Origin: Methanocella_A sp963792125
Lineage (GTDB): Archaea; Halobacteriota; Methanocellia; Methanocellales; Methanocellaceae
Assembly: GCA_963792125.1 (NCBI GenBank)
Contig: CAWBVA010000011.1
Coordinates: forward strand, 62,001-126,000
DNA length: 64,000 nucleotides
Direction of reading: 5' to 3'
A program made the translations under genes and the position numbers. Positions 36,806 to 45,390 of the stretch are shown in pieces. Positions within the stretch are counted from its first letter, which is position 1; each line of letters opens with the position of its first letter. The notes beneath the pieces were generated by a model. It saw only the letters and a list, made by a program, of their open reading frames with translations. It had not been told where the DNA came from and did no database searches.

Positions 36806-37642
36806 ATGAAGGACGAACACGTCTGGGAAGCGCTGGGCAAGGCGCGCATCGTCGTCAGGGATGGCAAGGTCGAGGAGGTCGGTGAGCCTGAGCTCAAGTA
36901 CTGCCCGATCTTCGACAAGTTCCGGGGCATCAAGGAGCTGACCTGTGACACCATCCGGGAGAACATGCAGTTCCGCATCGAGGACTTCGGCATGTGCCGG
37001 GCCGACCGGAAGCTGCGGATGCGGGACTATCTGTCCTTCGGCGTCTCCGAGATGATGCACACCGCCATGGAGAAAGGCATGATCGACGCAGCCGTCATCG
37101 TATGCGAGGGCTGCGGGACCGTGGTCATCGACGAGCCGGACATGGTACAGGGCATCGGCGGCCGTGTCTCGGGGCTGGTAAGCACCACGCCTATCCCGGA
37201 ACTGATCAGGCGTGTCGGTACGGACAAAGTGCTGGACCCGGCGACGGCGAAGATCAACCAGGTGGCAGGGACTGAGAAGGCCATCGCGATGGGCTACAAA
37301 AACATCGCAGTCTCCACCGCCAGCGCGTCGGACGCAAAAAAGCTCAAGGCAATGGAGAAAGCCCACAAGGGCGTGAATATCTACATTTTCGTGGTGCACA
37401 CCTCGGGCATGACTCGCAATGACGCCGAGGAAGTCTATGACAACGCCGACATCGCCACGGGCTGTGCGTCGAAGAATATCCGGGAAGTCGGGAAGGAGAA
37501 AGAAAGCTACTACGTAGGCGAGTCCGTGCCCGTCTTCGGCATCACCGAACGTGGCAGGCGTTTCATCGACGAGCGCATCAAGGCGATCGGGAAGAAGGCA
37601 GAGCGGAAACCGGGTGCCAAGCAACCTGATCGGTTAATCTGA
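36806..37642 (+). CDS. methanogenesis marker protein 8 (DUF2099)
   Basis: The 278-residue product matches the DUF2099 family found almost only in methanogens: KYCPIFDKFRGIKELTCDTIRENMQFRIEDFGMC, then VIVCEGCGTVVIDEPDMVQGIGGRVSGLVSTTPI, and HTSGMTRNDAEEVYDNADIATGCASK. The Cys set suggests metal or cluster binding; the reaction is unknown. ATG 36806 (MKDEHVWEALGKARI) fits family starts, and AGTATATTAAC near 36750 is a fair TATA box. Confidence 0.93.
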   Translation: MKDEHVWEALGKARIVVRDGKVEEVGEPELKYCPIFDKFRGIKELTCDTIRENMQFRIEDFGMCRADRKLRMRDYLSFGVSEMMHTAMEKGMIDAAVIVCEGCGTVVIDEPDMVQGIGGRVSGLVSTTPIPELIRRVGTDKVLDPATAKINQVAGTEKAIAMGYKNIAVSTASASDAKKLKAMEKAHKGVNIYIFVVHTSGMTRNDAEEVYDNADIATGCASKNIREVGKEKESYYVGESVPVFGITERGRRFIDERIKAIGKKAERKPGAKQPDRLI

Positions 37643-37698
37643 AACCGAATAATTATGATAGCTTTAGAACCAAGCTCTGTCAATGCAATGCGCCTCCG

Positions 37699-37929
37699 GT
37701 CACGCTCGCCAAGGGCGCCAGGTAGCCAAGAGCGCCAAGCTTTTTTTATTTATATATAATTCCAATTAGGGGCTATCTGATGCATCATGAAAAACGCATT
37801 TATACCAGTGACATTACGGTCTGCGAACATTCGCGCGTGAGCAGCTATTATAGTCTGGCTGGCAGCGTCTACCAGCCATCTTTTTAATCTTGGCGCTCTT
37901 GGCTACCTGGCGCCCTTGGCGAGCGTGAC
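37699..37929. repeat. CGCCAAGG-family element with perfect 41-base inverted arms
   Basis: The left arm (37699-37739) and right arm (37889-37929) are exact reverse complements over 41 bases, with a 149-base AT-rich spacer. The arms contain GCCAAGGGCGCCAGG and GCCAAGAGCGCCAAG, i.e. ~12-base units. No gene is present in 37643-38028. Confidence 0.88.
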
Positions 37930-38028
37930 AGGGGTCGCATAGCCGAAATAACATTCGACAGGCTCAACCCGCGATAATTATTAGAATACACGCAAGAGCT
38001 TTATTGTTCCTCGTTAAAGATTACGGTA

Positions 38029-39204
38029 ATGTCTGAAAAGCCCCTCGACCTGAATGCGGTACGCCAGCACGTATTACGCCGGCAGCACCTGTCCGGGAGC
38101 GCTGCGCCGGCCAGCCTGGTCCAGGTGGCGAGGGACATCGGCGGCCTGCACGCCACCAGCCCGACGACGCCTTACCTCTCGCTTTTTTCACGAGTGACAG
38201 GCTTCAGCCGCGATCAGCTTGACGAGGAGCTGTACGTGAAAAAAAGCCTGGTACGCATCAGGTGTGTTCGGAGTACACTCTATATTCTTCCCCGTACTGC
38301 GGTGCCGGCAGCATTTTCGGCCACGAAGCGGCTCACCGGCACCAATGCCGAGCGGTTCTGCCGATACCGGGGCGTTGACGAGGCCGAGTACCGGCAGGCT
38401 TCCCCGTTGATCATCGATCTGGTCAAAAATGGCGGGAAGACCACGGCCGAGATCAAAGCCGCGCTGGAGCCTGCGACCAGCATCCCGGCCCTGCTGACGC
38501 TGATGTGTGATCGCGGTATCCTTGCGCGCGGCAGGACTCCGAACTGGCGATCGAATGCCTATACGTACCACCTGTTCGATGAATATCTGCCCGGCCTGAT
38601 ATTGGACGGACTGGGAGAGGACAAAGCCATCGGGCAGCTGTTATCGTTTTACCTTGCGGCCTTCGGCCCGGTCGCCGTCGAAGACATCGTCTGGTGGACG
38701 GGCCTTGGCAGGAAGGCGGTGACAGATGCGCTGGAGGAGTTGCCCGTTTCGTACTGCTCCGTCACGGGCCTGGAAGGCGAGTTCGTCATGCTGCGCCGGG
38801 AACTGAAGTGCCTGGGAAGTAAAAGCGATTCTGTGAAGCCGACTATTAATTTCCTGCCGGGCCTTGACCCCTATATCATGGGGTATAAGCAGCGGGACCG
38901 GTACGTGGACCGGGAACAATACAATTACGTATTCGACCGCTCCGGCAATGCAGCCCCCACCATACTGGTCGATGGCCGAATTGCCGGAATATGGGATTAT
39001 TCCGTTGATGATGGGCCGGTCGTAAAGTTCCACCTCTTTGACCGCTCCCGGCTCGAAACGCAGTTGCAAGAGATCTCCCGCAAGGCCGCCGAAACAGGCT
39101 CTTTTATAGCCGGCATGCAGGTCCGGCTGAAAGAATGCCGTGCCATGGTGCCGCTGACGCAGATGACAGCAGGCGCCGTGATGTCGCCGCTGAAAGGACA
39201 ATAG
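38029..39204 (+). CDS. winged-helix DNA-binding protein, HTH_42/AlkZ-YcaQ family
   Basis: 391 residues. The N-terminus DLNAVRQHVLRRQHLSG...VQVARDIGGLHATSPTTPYLSLFSRV matches the HTH_42 family, followed by LVRIRCVRSTLYILPRT and a C-terminal FLPGLDPYIMGYKQRDRYV. Bacterial AlkZ/YcaQ members unhook DNA crosslinks with a Q-x-Q or H-x-Q pair; I cannot place that pair with confidence, so glycosylase activity is not claimed. Monocistronic. Confidence 0.82.
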   Translation: MSEKPLDLNAVRQHVLRRQHLSGSAAPASLVQVARDIGGLHATSPTTPYLSLFSRVTGFSRDQLDEELYVKKSLVRIRCVRSTLYILPRTAVPAAFSATKRLTGTNAERFCRYRGVDEAEYRQASPLIIDLVKNGGKTTAEIKAALEPATSIPALLTLMCDRGILARGRTPNWRSNAYTYHLFDEYLPGLILDGLGEDKAIGQLLSFYLAAFGPVAVEDIVWWTGLGRKAVTDALEELPVSYCSVTGLEGEFVMLRRELKCLGSKSDSVKPTINFLPGLDPYIMGYKQRDRYVDREQYNYVFDRSGNAAPTILVDGRIAGIWDYSVDDGPVVKFHLFDRSRLETQLQEISRKAAETGSFIAGMQVRLKECRAMVPLTQMTAGAVMSPLKGQ

Positions 39205-39313
39205 GCCGCAGTATGCCTTTCAGCATAAATTTTCCCCCGCAGGCAATTTACCGCATAATCGTTAACAAGATCATATATTCGCTCAGGCATAGTTCGTTTT
39301 AAGGTGTGGTAAT

Positions 39314-39718
39314 ATGAGGTGGAAGCTTCTGCTTGCTGGTATAGCTTTGCTTTTAATGACTGTGACGACGATCGCTATGGCGACATTCGACCCCGGTGAC
39401 CCGGCACAGCGCGGCCCGGAAGCAGTGAAGCTGGCTGCACTGAAAGCGAACCCTGCACCGACGACCTGGGGTTACGACCTGCCGTACACCTACGCCTATG
39501 GCGCCGGCGTGCCCTTCTATGTTGGCCATAATAACGGCGAGCCGTCAGGCGAAATTTACCAAAATCCTGCATTATATCCCGACGGCGTGCCCGAACCTTC
39601 GGTCATTTACGGCCAGCCGGAAAACGCCCTGGACCTGAACTTCAGCCATGCGTATCCGTCTATGACCGGCCTGACTTATGGGGGACAGTTCAGTCCGTTC
39701 ACGTTCACCGGTCTATAG
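39314..39718 (+). CDS. small secreted protein of unknown family
   Basis: 134 residues: signal peptide (MRWKLLLAGIALLLMTVTTIAMA) then a Pro/Tyr/Gly-rich mature part (WGYDLPYTYAYGAGVPFYVGHNNGEP) without Cys or a membrane anchor, so it may be released or bound to the envelope. GGTGTGGTAAT precedes the ATG. No homologue recognised. Confidence 0.65.
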   Translation: MRWKLLLAGIALLLMTVTTIAMATFDPGDPAQRGPEAVKLAALKANPAPTTWGYDLPYTYAYGAGVPFYVGHNNGEPSGEIYQNPALYPDGVPEPSVIYGQPENALDLNFSHAYPSMTGLTYGGQFSPFTFTGL

Positions 39719-39719
39719 A

Positions 39720-39892
39720 ATATCAAGACGCCAAAGACCGCCAGGATGAGTCAGGATGCCATAAAGAGACACCCGGTAATGAGATATGTGATAGACCAGT
39801 ATGATTCTGAGTACCTTTACCTGGTGGCTTTGTCTGCCTGGCGCCTTAATATGTTAAAAATAAGCCTGGCGCCCTGGTGTCTCTTCCTGGAC
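39720..39892. repeat. CGCCAAGG-family inverted repeat, copy 4
   Basis: AAGACGCCAAAGACCGCCAGG and AAAGAGACACC (39723-39773) face GGTGGCTTTGTCTGCCTGGCG and GGCGCCCTGGTGTCTCTT (39821-39890). It lies between convergent genes and ends just before the infB stop. Confidence 0.65.
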
Positions 39893-39902
39893 ACATGGCC
39901 AC

Positions 39903-41690
39903 TTAGCGGCCCCAGAATGGGTTGTCTTTCCGCTTGATAGCCAGGAACTCCAGCAGCGTCTCCAGCTCGTCCTGCTTGATGGTATCCTTGAGCTGGAATT
40001 CCAGCACCTTGCTGTGGCCTTCGGGCACATCCACGAAGTAGACCTCGCCCTCGTTGATCTGGCGTCCGGCGGTCGGGCCGTCGACGGAGATGGCCACTTC
40101 CTTGCCCTGGGTGGCGATGCTGATGTTCTCGTTGCGCTCCTGGATCTGCTTGATCACGCCGACCTTGGAGTTGTCGGCTTTGATGATTGTGACGCCTGGC
40201 TTGATGAATCCGCCCACTACCTGGACGCCTATGACCGCAGGCTTGCTCTGGCGGAAGGTGCAGTTGGGCAGGTATCGTATCTTGCCCGGGCGCACGATCT
40301 CCGCGAAGCGCTTCTTCTCGGCCAGGGCGCGCTGATCGACCTCCCACTTCTTGAACTCGTCGATGAGACGGTAGATGACGTCGCTGTTGAATGTCTTGAT
40401 GTCCGTGGTCTGCAGGTAGTCCTTCGCCTCCGGCAGTGTCGCGACGTTGAAGCCCAGGATGACTCGGTACAACGGGTCGTTAACCGTCTCCGCGTTGATC
40501 AGGTCACGTTTCGATATGTCGCCGACCTCGGCATGGGCGAACGGAATATTCGCTTCGCGCAGCTCCTTGGCGATGGCCTCCAGGCTGCCGAGAGTATCAG
40601 CCTTCAGCATGATGCCGGTCTCGTCGGTGACGATCCTGGCCTGCTCCAGCTCCCGGGCGATCTCGTTCTTCATCTCGCCCACGTTGTCCTCGCTGGCCAC
40701 ACGCAGTGTCGCGCCGGCCATGGCGTGCTCCAGGTCCGGTGCCAGTATCTTGATGCCTGCGGCCGCCGTTACCTGGTGGACGCGGTCGAACCGCTCTTCC
40801 ACGCGTATCTCCCGGTTGGGTTTGGGCTTTAGCAGGGCACGGACCTTCGTAGCAAAAGGCGTGTCTCTGCCGCCGATGACGATGGTATCGCCGACCTTGA
40901 TCACTCCGTCGTAGAGGATCGTGTCGATGGTGAACCCCAGGCCGCGCTCTTCCTTGACTTCCAGGATCGTGCCGATGCCGGGGCCGCTGACATGGAACTT
41001 CAGCGACTCCTCCAGGAACCGCTGGGCCAAACCGATTAAGACCATGAGCAGATCGGGTATGCCTTCCCCTGTCTTAGCGCTGACGGGCACGATGCCCACG
41101 TTGCGGGTGAAGTCCCGGACGCGGTCGTAGCGGTCGCCGCTGAAACCTATCTCGTCGAGCCTGCCTACGAGCTCATAGGTCTTCATATCGAGTGCCGTCT
41201 TGACATAGTCCGGCTGCGCGTTGAAGGTCTTCGCGAACGACGCACCCTGCTGTGGCGTCCAGCCGTGTATACGGTCGATCTTATTGGCCGCAACGACAAA
41301 GGGTGTCTTGAACTGCCTGAGAATCTTGATGGCCTCGATGGTCTGGGGCTGGAAGCCCTCGTTGATGTCGATGACCACCACCGCAAGGTCTGCCAGCGCT
41401 CCGCCCCTGCTGCGCAGAGTGGTAAACGCATGGTGACCGGGGGTGTCGATAAAAAGTAAACCGGGAACCGCCATGTTGCCGCCTAACATGCCCTTACAGA
41501 GTGTCTGTATGGTGGACAGCGGCACTTCGGTGGCCCCGATGTGCTGTGTGATGGCGCCCGCCTCCTTGTTGACCACAGTCGTGCCGCGGATTTTGTCCAG
41601 CAGCGATGTCTTCCCGTGATCCACGTGCCCCATGACGCAGACGATGGGCGTCCTGAGGTTCTTTTCCTGTGAGGCGGCGGCGGTTGCCAT
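39903..41690 (-). CDS. infB: translation initiation factor aIF5B (IF-2 type)
   Basis: 595 residues with the full GTPase: G1 GHVDHGKT (20-27), switch ITQHIGATEV, G3 DTPGHHAF, G4 NKID, then domains II-IV (KVGDTIVIGG; ADTLGSLEAIAKEL; the C-terminal VGVIKQIQERNENISIATQGKEVAISVDG). It joins ribosomal subunits and helps place initiator tRNA. No intein. It is the last gene of the L7Ae-S28e-L24e-Ndk-aIF5B operon, 22 bases after ndk, an order conserved in archaea. Confidence 0.97.
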   Translation of the reverse strand: MATAAASQEKNLRTPIVCVMGHVDHGKTSLLDKIRGTTVVNKEAGAITQHIGATEVPLSTIQTLCKGMLGGNMAVPGLLFIDTPGHHAFTTLRSRGGALADLAVVVIDINEGFQPQTIEAIKILRQFKTPFVVAANKIDRIHGWTPQQGASFAKTFNAQPDYVKTALDMKTYELVGRLDEIGFSGDRYDRVRDFTRNVGIVPVSAKTGEGIPDLLMVLIGLAQRFLEESLKFHVSGPGIGTILEVKEERGLGFTIDTILYDGVIKVGDTIVIGGRDTPFATKVRALLKPKPNREIRVEERFDRVHQVTAAAGIKILAPDLEHAMAGATLRVASEDNVGEMKNEIARELEQARIVTDETGIMLKADTLGSLEAIAKELREANIPFAHAEVGDISKRDLINAETVNDPLYRVILGFNVATLPEAKDYLQTTDIKTFNSDVIYRLIDEFKKWEVDQRALAEKKRFAEIVRPGKIRYLPNCTFRQSKPAVIGVQVVGGFIKPGVTIIKADNSKVGVIKQIQERNENISIATQGKEVAISVDGPTAGRQINEGEVYFVDVPEGHSKVLEFQLKDTIKQDELETLLEFLAIKRKDNPFWGR

Positions 41691-41712
41691 AAGTATCCCT
41701 GTCTTAACTTAC

Positions 41713-42171
41713 TTACTCGTACAGCCACTGCTCGTCAATGCGCGAGTAGGCTGCTAACTGTGTTTTATCGAAGTACAGGGATATTTCCCTTTTTGCCGAT
41801 TCCGGCGAATCGGAAGCATGTATGACATTCCTTCCGGTGTCAAGCGCAAAGTCGCCCCGGATAGTGCCCGGAGGGGACTCGACCGGCTTCGTCTTGCCGA
41901 CCATGCTGCGCACCACGGTCACGACGTCCTTGCCCTCGACGACCATGGCCACGACCGGGCCGGATCGTATGAACCCTACAAGGCTCGGGAAGAACGGCTT
42001 GGCCGAGTGTTCGGCATAGTGCTGCTTTGCGAGGTCATCGCTGACCACGAGCATTCTCATGCCGACGATCTTGAGGCCACGGCGCTCAAAGCGGGAGACG
42101 ATGTCTCCCACGATGCCACGCTGCACGCCGTCCGGCTTGATCATCACGAATGTACGCTCGAGCTGGACCAT
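41713..42171 (-). CDS. ndk: nucleoside diphosphate kinase
   Basis: 152 residues with the Ndk signature NVIHASDSPESAKREI, whose His is phosphorylated, and the start TFVMIKPDGVQRGIVGDI. It makes NTPs from NDPs. Spacing to L24e is six bases, so it is tightly linked to the ribosomal genes. Confidence 0.97.
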   Translation of the reverse strand: MVQLERTFVMIKPDGVQRGIVGDIVSRFERRGLKIVGMRMLVVSDDLAKQHYAEHSAKPFFPSLVGFIRSGPVVAMVVEGKDVVTVVRSMVGKTKPVESPPGTIRGDFALDTGRNVIHASDSPESAKREISLYFDKTQLAAYSRIDEQWLYE

Positions 42172-42177
42172 GCCGGA

Positions 42178-42360
42178 TCACTCTTTCTTTGCAGGCTTCT
42201 TTGCCCACTCGGTGAGCCGGGGAATGCGGCCCATCTTCATGTTGTTCTCGCACTTGGACGAGCAGAAATACTGGATAGAGCCGTCTTTCTTGACGAGCAT
42301 CTTGCCGGTTCCCGGCTCCAGCTGCTTTCCGCAGAACGAGCACTTCTTGGTGTCGACCAT
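42178..42360 (-). CDS. rpl24e: 50S ribosomal protein L24e
   Basis: 60 residues starting MVDTKKCSFCGKQLEPGTG, with the zinc ribbon CSFC...CSSKC and the KMGRIPRLTEWAKK tail. The longer frame upstream overlaps S28e and is not used; AGGTGAACAGT before the ATG is the SD. Confidence 0.96.
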   Translation of the reverse strand: MVDTKKCSFCGKQLEPGTGKMLVKKDGSIQYFCSSKCENNMKMGRIPRLTEWAKKPAKKE

Positions 42361-42365
42361 ACTGT

Positions 42366-42578
42366 TCACCTGCCCGACAGCTTCTTGGCTTCTCTGGCGG
42401 TCTCCATGAGGATGAGGACGTCGCCCAGCCTGACCGGACCTACGGTGTTTCTCGTGATGATCCTGCCCTTGTTCATGCCTTCCAGGATCTTGCACTTCAC
42501 CTGTACAGCCTCTCCGTGCATGCCGGTGACACCGATCACCTCGATGACCTCAGCCGGCACGCCTGTCTCTTCGACCAT
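42366..42578 (-). CDS. rps28e: 30S ribosomal protein S28e
   Basis: 70 residues, including EVIEVIGVTGMHGEAVQVKCKILEG and the invariant GPVRLGDVLIL and REAKKL motifs of S28e. SD AGGTGAT precedes the ATG. It sits between L7Ae and L24e in the usual archaeal order. Confidence 0.97.
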   Translation of the reverse strand: MVEETGVPAEVIEVIGVTGMHGEAVQVKCKILEGMNKGRIITRNTVGPVRLGDVLILMETAREAKKLSGR

Positions 42579-42594
42579 GTTAAATCACCTGTGT

Positions 42595-42966
42595 TTACGC
42601 CTTCAGCGCGTTGAACTTCTGTGCGATCTCGTCTACGAGGGCCTTTGCCTTGCCCGCGTCCACGATCGCCGAAGTGGCACAGCCGACTTCGAGGCCGGAT
42701 GCGGCGCCGAGTTCCTGCTGCTTCTTGACGAAAATGTAGGGGATCTTCTTCTCCTCGGATAGTGCAGGGATGTGGGCGATGATCTCTTCCGGCTGGACGT
42801 CCTCGCCTACTAAAACGAGCACTGCGACGCCTCTCTCGATGGCCTTGGTGACCTCGTTGGTGCCCTTCCTGATCTTTCCGGTGTCCCTGGCGAGCTCGAG
42901 AGCCTCGAGTGCCTTGTCCTGCAGTTCCTGCGGGACCTCAAACTTTACGAATGCTGGCTTTGCCAT
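42595..42966 (-). CDS. rpl7ae: 50S ribosomal protein L7Ae, kink-turn binding protein
   Basis: 123 residues with the L7Ae RNA-binding signature KIRKGTNEVTKAIERGVAVLVLVGEDVQPEEIIAHIPALSEEK and the IPYIFVKKQQELG loop. L7Ae is part of the ribosome and of box C/D, box H/ACA and RNase P particles. A strong SD (GGAAGGAGG) precedes the ATG. The ~115-base leader holds a box C/D-like sequence that L7Ae could bind (see the next entry). Confidence 0.97.
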   Translation of the reverse strand: MAKPAFVKFEVPQELQDKALEALELARDTGKIRKGTNEVTKAIERGVAVLVLVGEDVQPEEIIAHIPALSEEKKIPYIFVKKQQELGAASGLEVGCATSAIVDAGKAKALVDEIAQKFNALKA

Positions 42967-43082
42967 AGTAATTTCCTCCTTCCAAGGCTTCCATTAGAAA
43001 GCCTATGGCTTCCTTCAGGAAGACTCTTCATCAATCATCAGGTTTAACCTAAAGATTAAACGAACAGGCTTGCAAAGATAGT
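42967..43082 (-). promoter_or_regulatory. long 5' leader of the L7Ae operon with kink-turn-like motif
   Basis: A minus-strand TATA (CCTTATATC, 43109-43101) predicts transcription from about 43080. The leader contains UGAUGAUUGAUGA (43040-43028) and CUGA (43018-43015), separated by GAAGAGUCUUC, which can form a small stem. UGAUGA plus CUGA is the box C/box D pair that makes a kink-turn. A 7-bp hairpin (GGAAGCC/GGCUUUC) follows before the SD. Confidence 0.5.
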
Positions 43083-43159
43083 AGTCCCTGCAAGCGTGGC
43101 GATATAAGGAGTGGATATGATTTAAACTTTTTGATTGGCATGCACAGGCGTCAGCCGTG

Positions 43160-43339
43160 TCATTTCTTTATTTCTCCCATCCGCCTGCTATAATAGAGCA
43201 GTGTGACCGCGATGATGACCATGACGAAGCTCGTAGCGAGCACTTTCTTGTCCAGCATCAGCACGCCGTACAGGAACAGGAGCATGCCCAGGACCAGCAT
43301 TGCGGTGCCGATGATCTTAAGCTGCAGGATAGTTACCAT
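43160..43339 (-). CDS. small two-span membrane protein
   Basis: 59 residues starting MVTILQLKIIGTAMLVLGML, with two hydrophobic segments (~8-28 and ~36-50) and a basic end (SRRMGEIKK). It is too short to classify. The uninterrupted frame and hydrophobic pattern are the evidence; the SD is weak. Confidence 0.5.
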   Translation of the reverse strand: MVTILQLKIIGTAMLVLGMLLFLYGVLMLDKKVLATSFVMVIIAVTLLYYSRRMGEIKK

Positions 43340-43427
43340 GTACTTTCAGGTAGCACTATAATGCACATAAAGATAGCGCCGGAGGACCTGGCAAATATCT
43401 AACGGGACTGCGTGGCCCGTTGCGTCC

Positions 43428-43619
43428 TCATTGCTCTTTGTGCCCTACCGCATGCCAGACACCGGCCATGCTGTCATATTGTTGGTCCGGCATGCCGCTC
43501 AGCGCCCCCACGACGTCGTCTGGCGCGTCATGCTTGCGGGCATAAGAGACACATTTCTGTTTGTCGGCGGGAAAGTGAATGCCTTTCAGGTATTTGGATA
43601 CTCTGGCGGTAGATACCAT
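43428..43619 (-). CDS. DUF2795 protein
   Basis: 63 residues: MVSTARVSKYLKGIHFPADKQ, AKKH-like YARKHDAPDDVVGAL, and YDSMAGVWHAVG make up the whole DUF2795 domain, a small helical module of unknown function often in stress-linked settings. AGGAGG six bases before ATG 43619 is a very strong SD and settles the start; the longer frame is rejected. A hairpin (AACGGG/CCCGTT, ~43400) follows. Confidence 0.82.
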   Translation of the reverse strand: MVSTARVSKYLKGIHFPADKQKCVSYARKHDAPDDVVGALSGMPDQQYDSMAGVWHAVGHKEQ

Positions 43620-43812
43620 CTGATGCCTCCTTCGATCTTCAGGGAAAAATCGACGAGTATCTCTATGTAGATTCTCACGTTTATGTATGATATATTGCTG
43701 AAATGCCAAAAATCATCCGAAACCTGCGCGGTTCTCTGTGCCCTGCGAAAAAAGGAGACATAGCCACAGCCCGCCGGATGCTCATACTGCCGGCGGCCTG
43801 TGGCGCTAATGT

Positions 43813-44433
43813 TTAGATCGGGCCGAACACGTACTGCGGGTTCACGTCAAGGCCGGGCTTCGGGTCGAGCAGGCTGCCGTAGGCGTCGTATGCCGTGTTG
43901 TTAGTGATGTAGGCCAGCATGTATACTCTTTTGCTATCGCCGGGGGCAAGCTTCACTTCGCCGTACTCAGTCTTCGTGCCGGGATCATAGAATACGTCCG
44001 ATGACGAGATCATTTTCCTGTACCCTGTGTTTTTCTCAAGGTACGTCAGGCTGCTCTTGATGTCGTAACCTGCCACGATGGTCTGGTTTTTCCCGGTAGG
44101 GTTGCTGAACAGTATCTGGTAGATGGCGCCATGATCGGCGTAGCCGTACTGCGTCCGCAGCGCGTGCGGCATCGACCAGTCAGCCGTATGGTATAGTGCT
44201 TCATAGGTCGTCGTCACCTGGCTGACCAGCGGCTGTTCCCGGTTGATATCGGCCTTCGTGTAGCCGCTGAGCCATGGCGTCGGCGCCGGCGTCCCGGTGG
44301 GCACCGTCTGCGTCGGGATAGAGCTCGGTGTCGTGTCCGTTGGATGCTCCGTCGGCGTCGCTGTCGGCGATGTGCACCCTGCGACGGCAAGGGCCACCAA
44401 AGCCACGATAAGCATAAGCATGATCTTTCTCAC
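43813..44433 (-). CDS. lipoprotein of unknown function
   Basis: 206 residues: signal with lipobox AVAGC (Cys ~20), a Thr/Pro-rich linker to ~55, and a beta-rich C-terminal domain (YGYADHGAIYQILFSNPTGKNQTIVAGYDIKSS). It is anchored outside the membrane. CCTTTATAAGCG on the minus strand near 44480 is a good TATA box. No family assigned. Confidence 0.75.
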   Translation of the reverse strand: MRKIMLMLIVALVALAVAGCTSPTATPTEHPTDTTPSSIPTQTVPTGTPAPTPWLSGYTKADINREQPLVSQVTTTYEALYHTADWSMPHALRTQYGYADHGAIYQILFSNPTGKNQTIVAGYDIKSSLTYLEKNTGYRKMISSSDVFYDPGTKTEYGEVKLAPGDSKRVYMLAYITNNTAYDAYGSLLDPKPGLDVNPQYVFGPI

Positions 44434-44561
44434 AGTCTCACCCCTGTATCAGGAAATCAAAGCATGGTTCACGCTTATAAAGGTTATCTAATTTTCCATC
44501 ACTCCCCGGGCCCGCGGGAGACTGACGACAGCATATGATGGTTGTCGCTATAATCCTGTCC

Positions 44562-44585
44562 GGCGCTCGCGCGCGTGCGCGGAAG
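44562..44585. repeat. GC-rich CGCGCG motif, copy 3
   Basis: GGCGCTCGCGCGCGTGCGCGG in the gap between divergent genes, related to the copies at 3647 and 53326. Confidence 0.4.
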
Positions 44586-44660
44586 CCCGGGGAGTAAGAG
44601 AATGTATTTATATGCACGATATTTTATTTTCCATCATTAAAACGTGTCACAGGTTCTACC

Positions 44661-44993
44661 ATGGCCGAAAACGTCAACAAGTCACTCCGGGGCCCCGCAT
44701 CGACATGGGACATCGTATTGCTGATAGTTGCTCTTATCATCGATTTCGCCGACCTCATACCGTTTAACTTCCCCGCCGCGGCGATCGAGGCGTTGTTCCT
44801 GATGTACCTCGGAGTTCCGCCGATGGCCTCGGTACTCAGGGGCGTATCGGATTTAGTGCCGGTCCTCGAAATCATCCCGTGGTGTACGCTGACCGTCCTC
44901 CACAGGCGGTTCGGTCTGAACCTCGGCGGGCTGTCCTGGCTGTTCAACGGCCAGCCTCAAGGCAACGTACCGACTGTCACCATAAACCGCTAA
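44661..44993 (+). CDS. small membrane protein
   Basis: 110 residues with two hydrophobic stretches (TWDIVLLIVALIIDFADLIPF and FPAAAIEALFLMYLGVPP) and a polar C-terminus. TTTATATGC near 44608 suits a transcription start ~25 bases before ATG 44661. Family unknown. Confidence 0.6.
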   Translation: MAENVNKSLRGPASTWDIVLLIVALIIDFADLIPFNFPAAAIEALFLMYLGVPPMASVLRGVSDLVPVLEIIPWCTLTVLHRRFGLNLGGLSWLFNGQPQGNVPTVTINR

Positions 44994-45390
44994 AACTCAA
45001 AGACAGTTTGCCAGAGGTCGACTGACGACCGTGGTCCCGGACAGGTATAAGATATTAAAAATGGCAGATCTCATCGTCGCATTTTCAGGGGGCTAGCGGG
45101 GCCTTTGAAACTATGTAATGCCTCACTAAGTTGAAGCACAAAGGGACAGCTATTATCTTATACGCCTTCGAATATAGTGATCTCCGAAGGCAAGAAATGA
45201 ATCCAATCGTGCCATATGAGGAGGATAATCCTTACAAGCCAGTATCGGCAGGGGATACTCTGGCATTCTGGGAATATTTGTATAAAACGGGTCGATTGAT
45301 AAGGGTTCTGTTATGTATTGGCCTGTTGTCGTCACTGATATAATCTATCCGATGACTGCACAGGCTGCATGCTCTCCGTGCCCTCCGTGT
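44994..45390. other. mostly gene-free stretch with one doubtful short ORF
   Basis: A 48-residue frame at 45197-45343 (MNPIVPYEEDNPYKPVSAGD, ending in a hydrophobic segment) has a possible AAG-rich upstream but no clear SD, so I do not call it. CCGTGCCCTCCGTG at 45377-45392 is a fragment of the CACAGAGG family beside the polB stop. Confidence 0.4.

Noticed and set aside
45131..45343. 70-residue ORF with TTG start
   Set aside because: No SD or family match; possible but not supported enough to call.
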